This document shows positions 63,618 to 64,000 of a stretch of 64,000 bases of DNA, in pieces. The notes beneath the pieces are model-generated. The model saw only the letters and a list, made by a program, of their open reading frames with translations. It was not told the DNA's origin and did not search any database. Origin of the DNA: Trichaptum fuscoviolaceum (lineage: Eukaryota > Basidiomycota > Agaricomycetes > Hymenochaetales > Trichaptaceae); assembly GCA_910574455.1 (NCBI GenBank), contig CAJSYZ010000005.1, forward strand, positions 3,596,001 to 3,660,000, in the 5' to 3' direction. Positions within the stretch are counted from its first letter, which is position 1. Each line of letters starts with the position of its first letter. The position numbers and the translations under genes were made by a program.

Positions 63618-64000
63618 ACCATCGTCCTCGTCCCTCTTTCCTTCCCCGTTTATCATCTGCTCTAATCTGCTCTCTTCGTCGTCTGCTTCCGCGCATCCTT
63701 CATTCGTTGGCATTGGCTGTACACTTGAACACTACAATCTTATGACCTCTTTTCCCACCGAATTCCGTGGCTTGCTATTTGCATGTACCACTTTTAATCT
63801 TGTTCTATCGTTAATTATTTTGTAAATGCTGTGCTTCCTGATACCCGTATCCATGTCATCATCGAGGATCAATTTTGTTCTTGTTTGTTTTATAAAGGAG
63901 ATGGGCTACTTTTTTTTCATCTACTAAGCGACTCAGTAAGCTATAAGACCATTAGAGTGATCGCACTCGCTTTGGAGCGGGGTACCATCCGCAAACTAAC
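63618..64000. other. 3' flank of the CLIP-170-like gene
   Basis: Pyrimidine-rich 3' untranslated sequence. No further gene start is seen before the window ends. Confidence 0.5.

Overview
The window reads as nuclear DNA of a basidiomycete fungus, most likely a wood- or litter-decaying Agaricomycete. Genes are compact and split by many 45-160 bp GT-AG introns. A ligninolytic class II (manganese) peroxidase is present, and an Agaricomycete-type Helitron sits in the middle. I did not assign a species. No tRNA, rRNA or CRISPR array was found.

Layout. 0-1.7 kb: 3' part of TSR1 (40S ribosome maturation). 2.6-4.5 kb: a possible secreted micro-protein and a complete manganese peroxidase with TATA box. 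5.8-6.1 kb: a small two-exon gene. 6.6-8.6 kb: HAP2/NF-YA, preceded by CCAAT boxes. 9.5-10.4 kb: relic of a Prp2/DHX16-type DEAH helicase. 10.48-10.87 kb: a MITE with 80-bp inverted repeats and a TA duplication.

11.6-28.2 kb is an accessory block. It holds a gene with an OB-fold/SSB-like C-terminus, a Helitron RepHel gene (DUF6570-like region, HUH Rep, Pif1 helicase) cut by a 1,466-bp hAT-type element, two small genes with the same exon plan, a divergent Spt5-like multi-KOW gene and a four-helix-bundle-like gene. The Helitron frame is restored exactly if the hAT insert and one copy of its 8-bp target duplication are removed. 22.5-22.8 kb and 29.0-29.5 kb carry tandem repeats.

30.1-63.6 kb is mostly conserved housekeeping and signalling. 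An atypical G-alpha gene (14 exons, catalytic Gln replaced by Ala) and a canonical G-alpha gene flank ALA1, which has an alternative mitochondrial start. Then follow a Zn2Cys6 transcription factor with a probable frameshift, SDHAF4, a hemerythrin-like protein, SDH4, APS kinase (MET14), a Ste20/GCK kinase, a CLASP-type TOG protein and a CLIP-170-type plus-end protein. 33.0-37.2 kb has coding-like fragments that I could not assemble into a gene.

How genes fit together: SDHAF4 and SDH4 both serve respiratory complex II. The kinase, CLASP-like and CLIP-170-like genes lie side by side and match polarity and microtubule plus-end functions. The 11.6-28.2 kb block looks like nested mobile DNA plus cargo.
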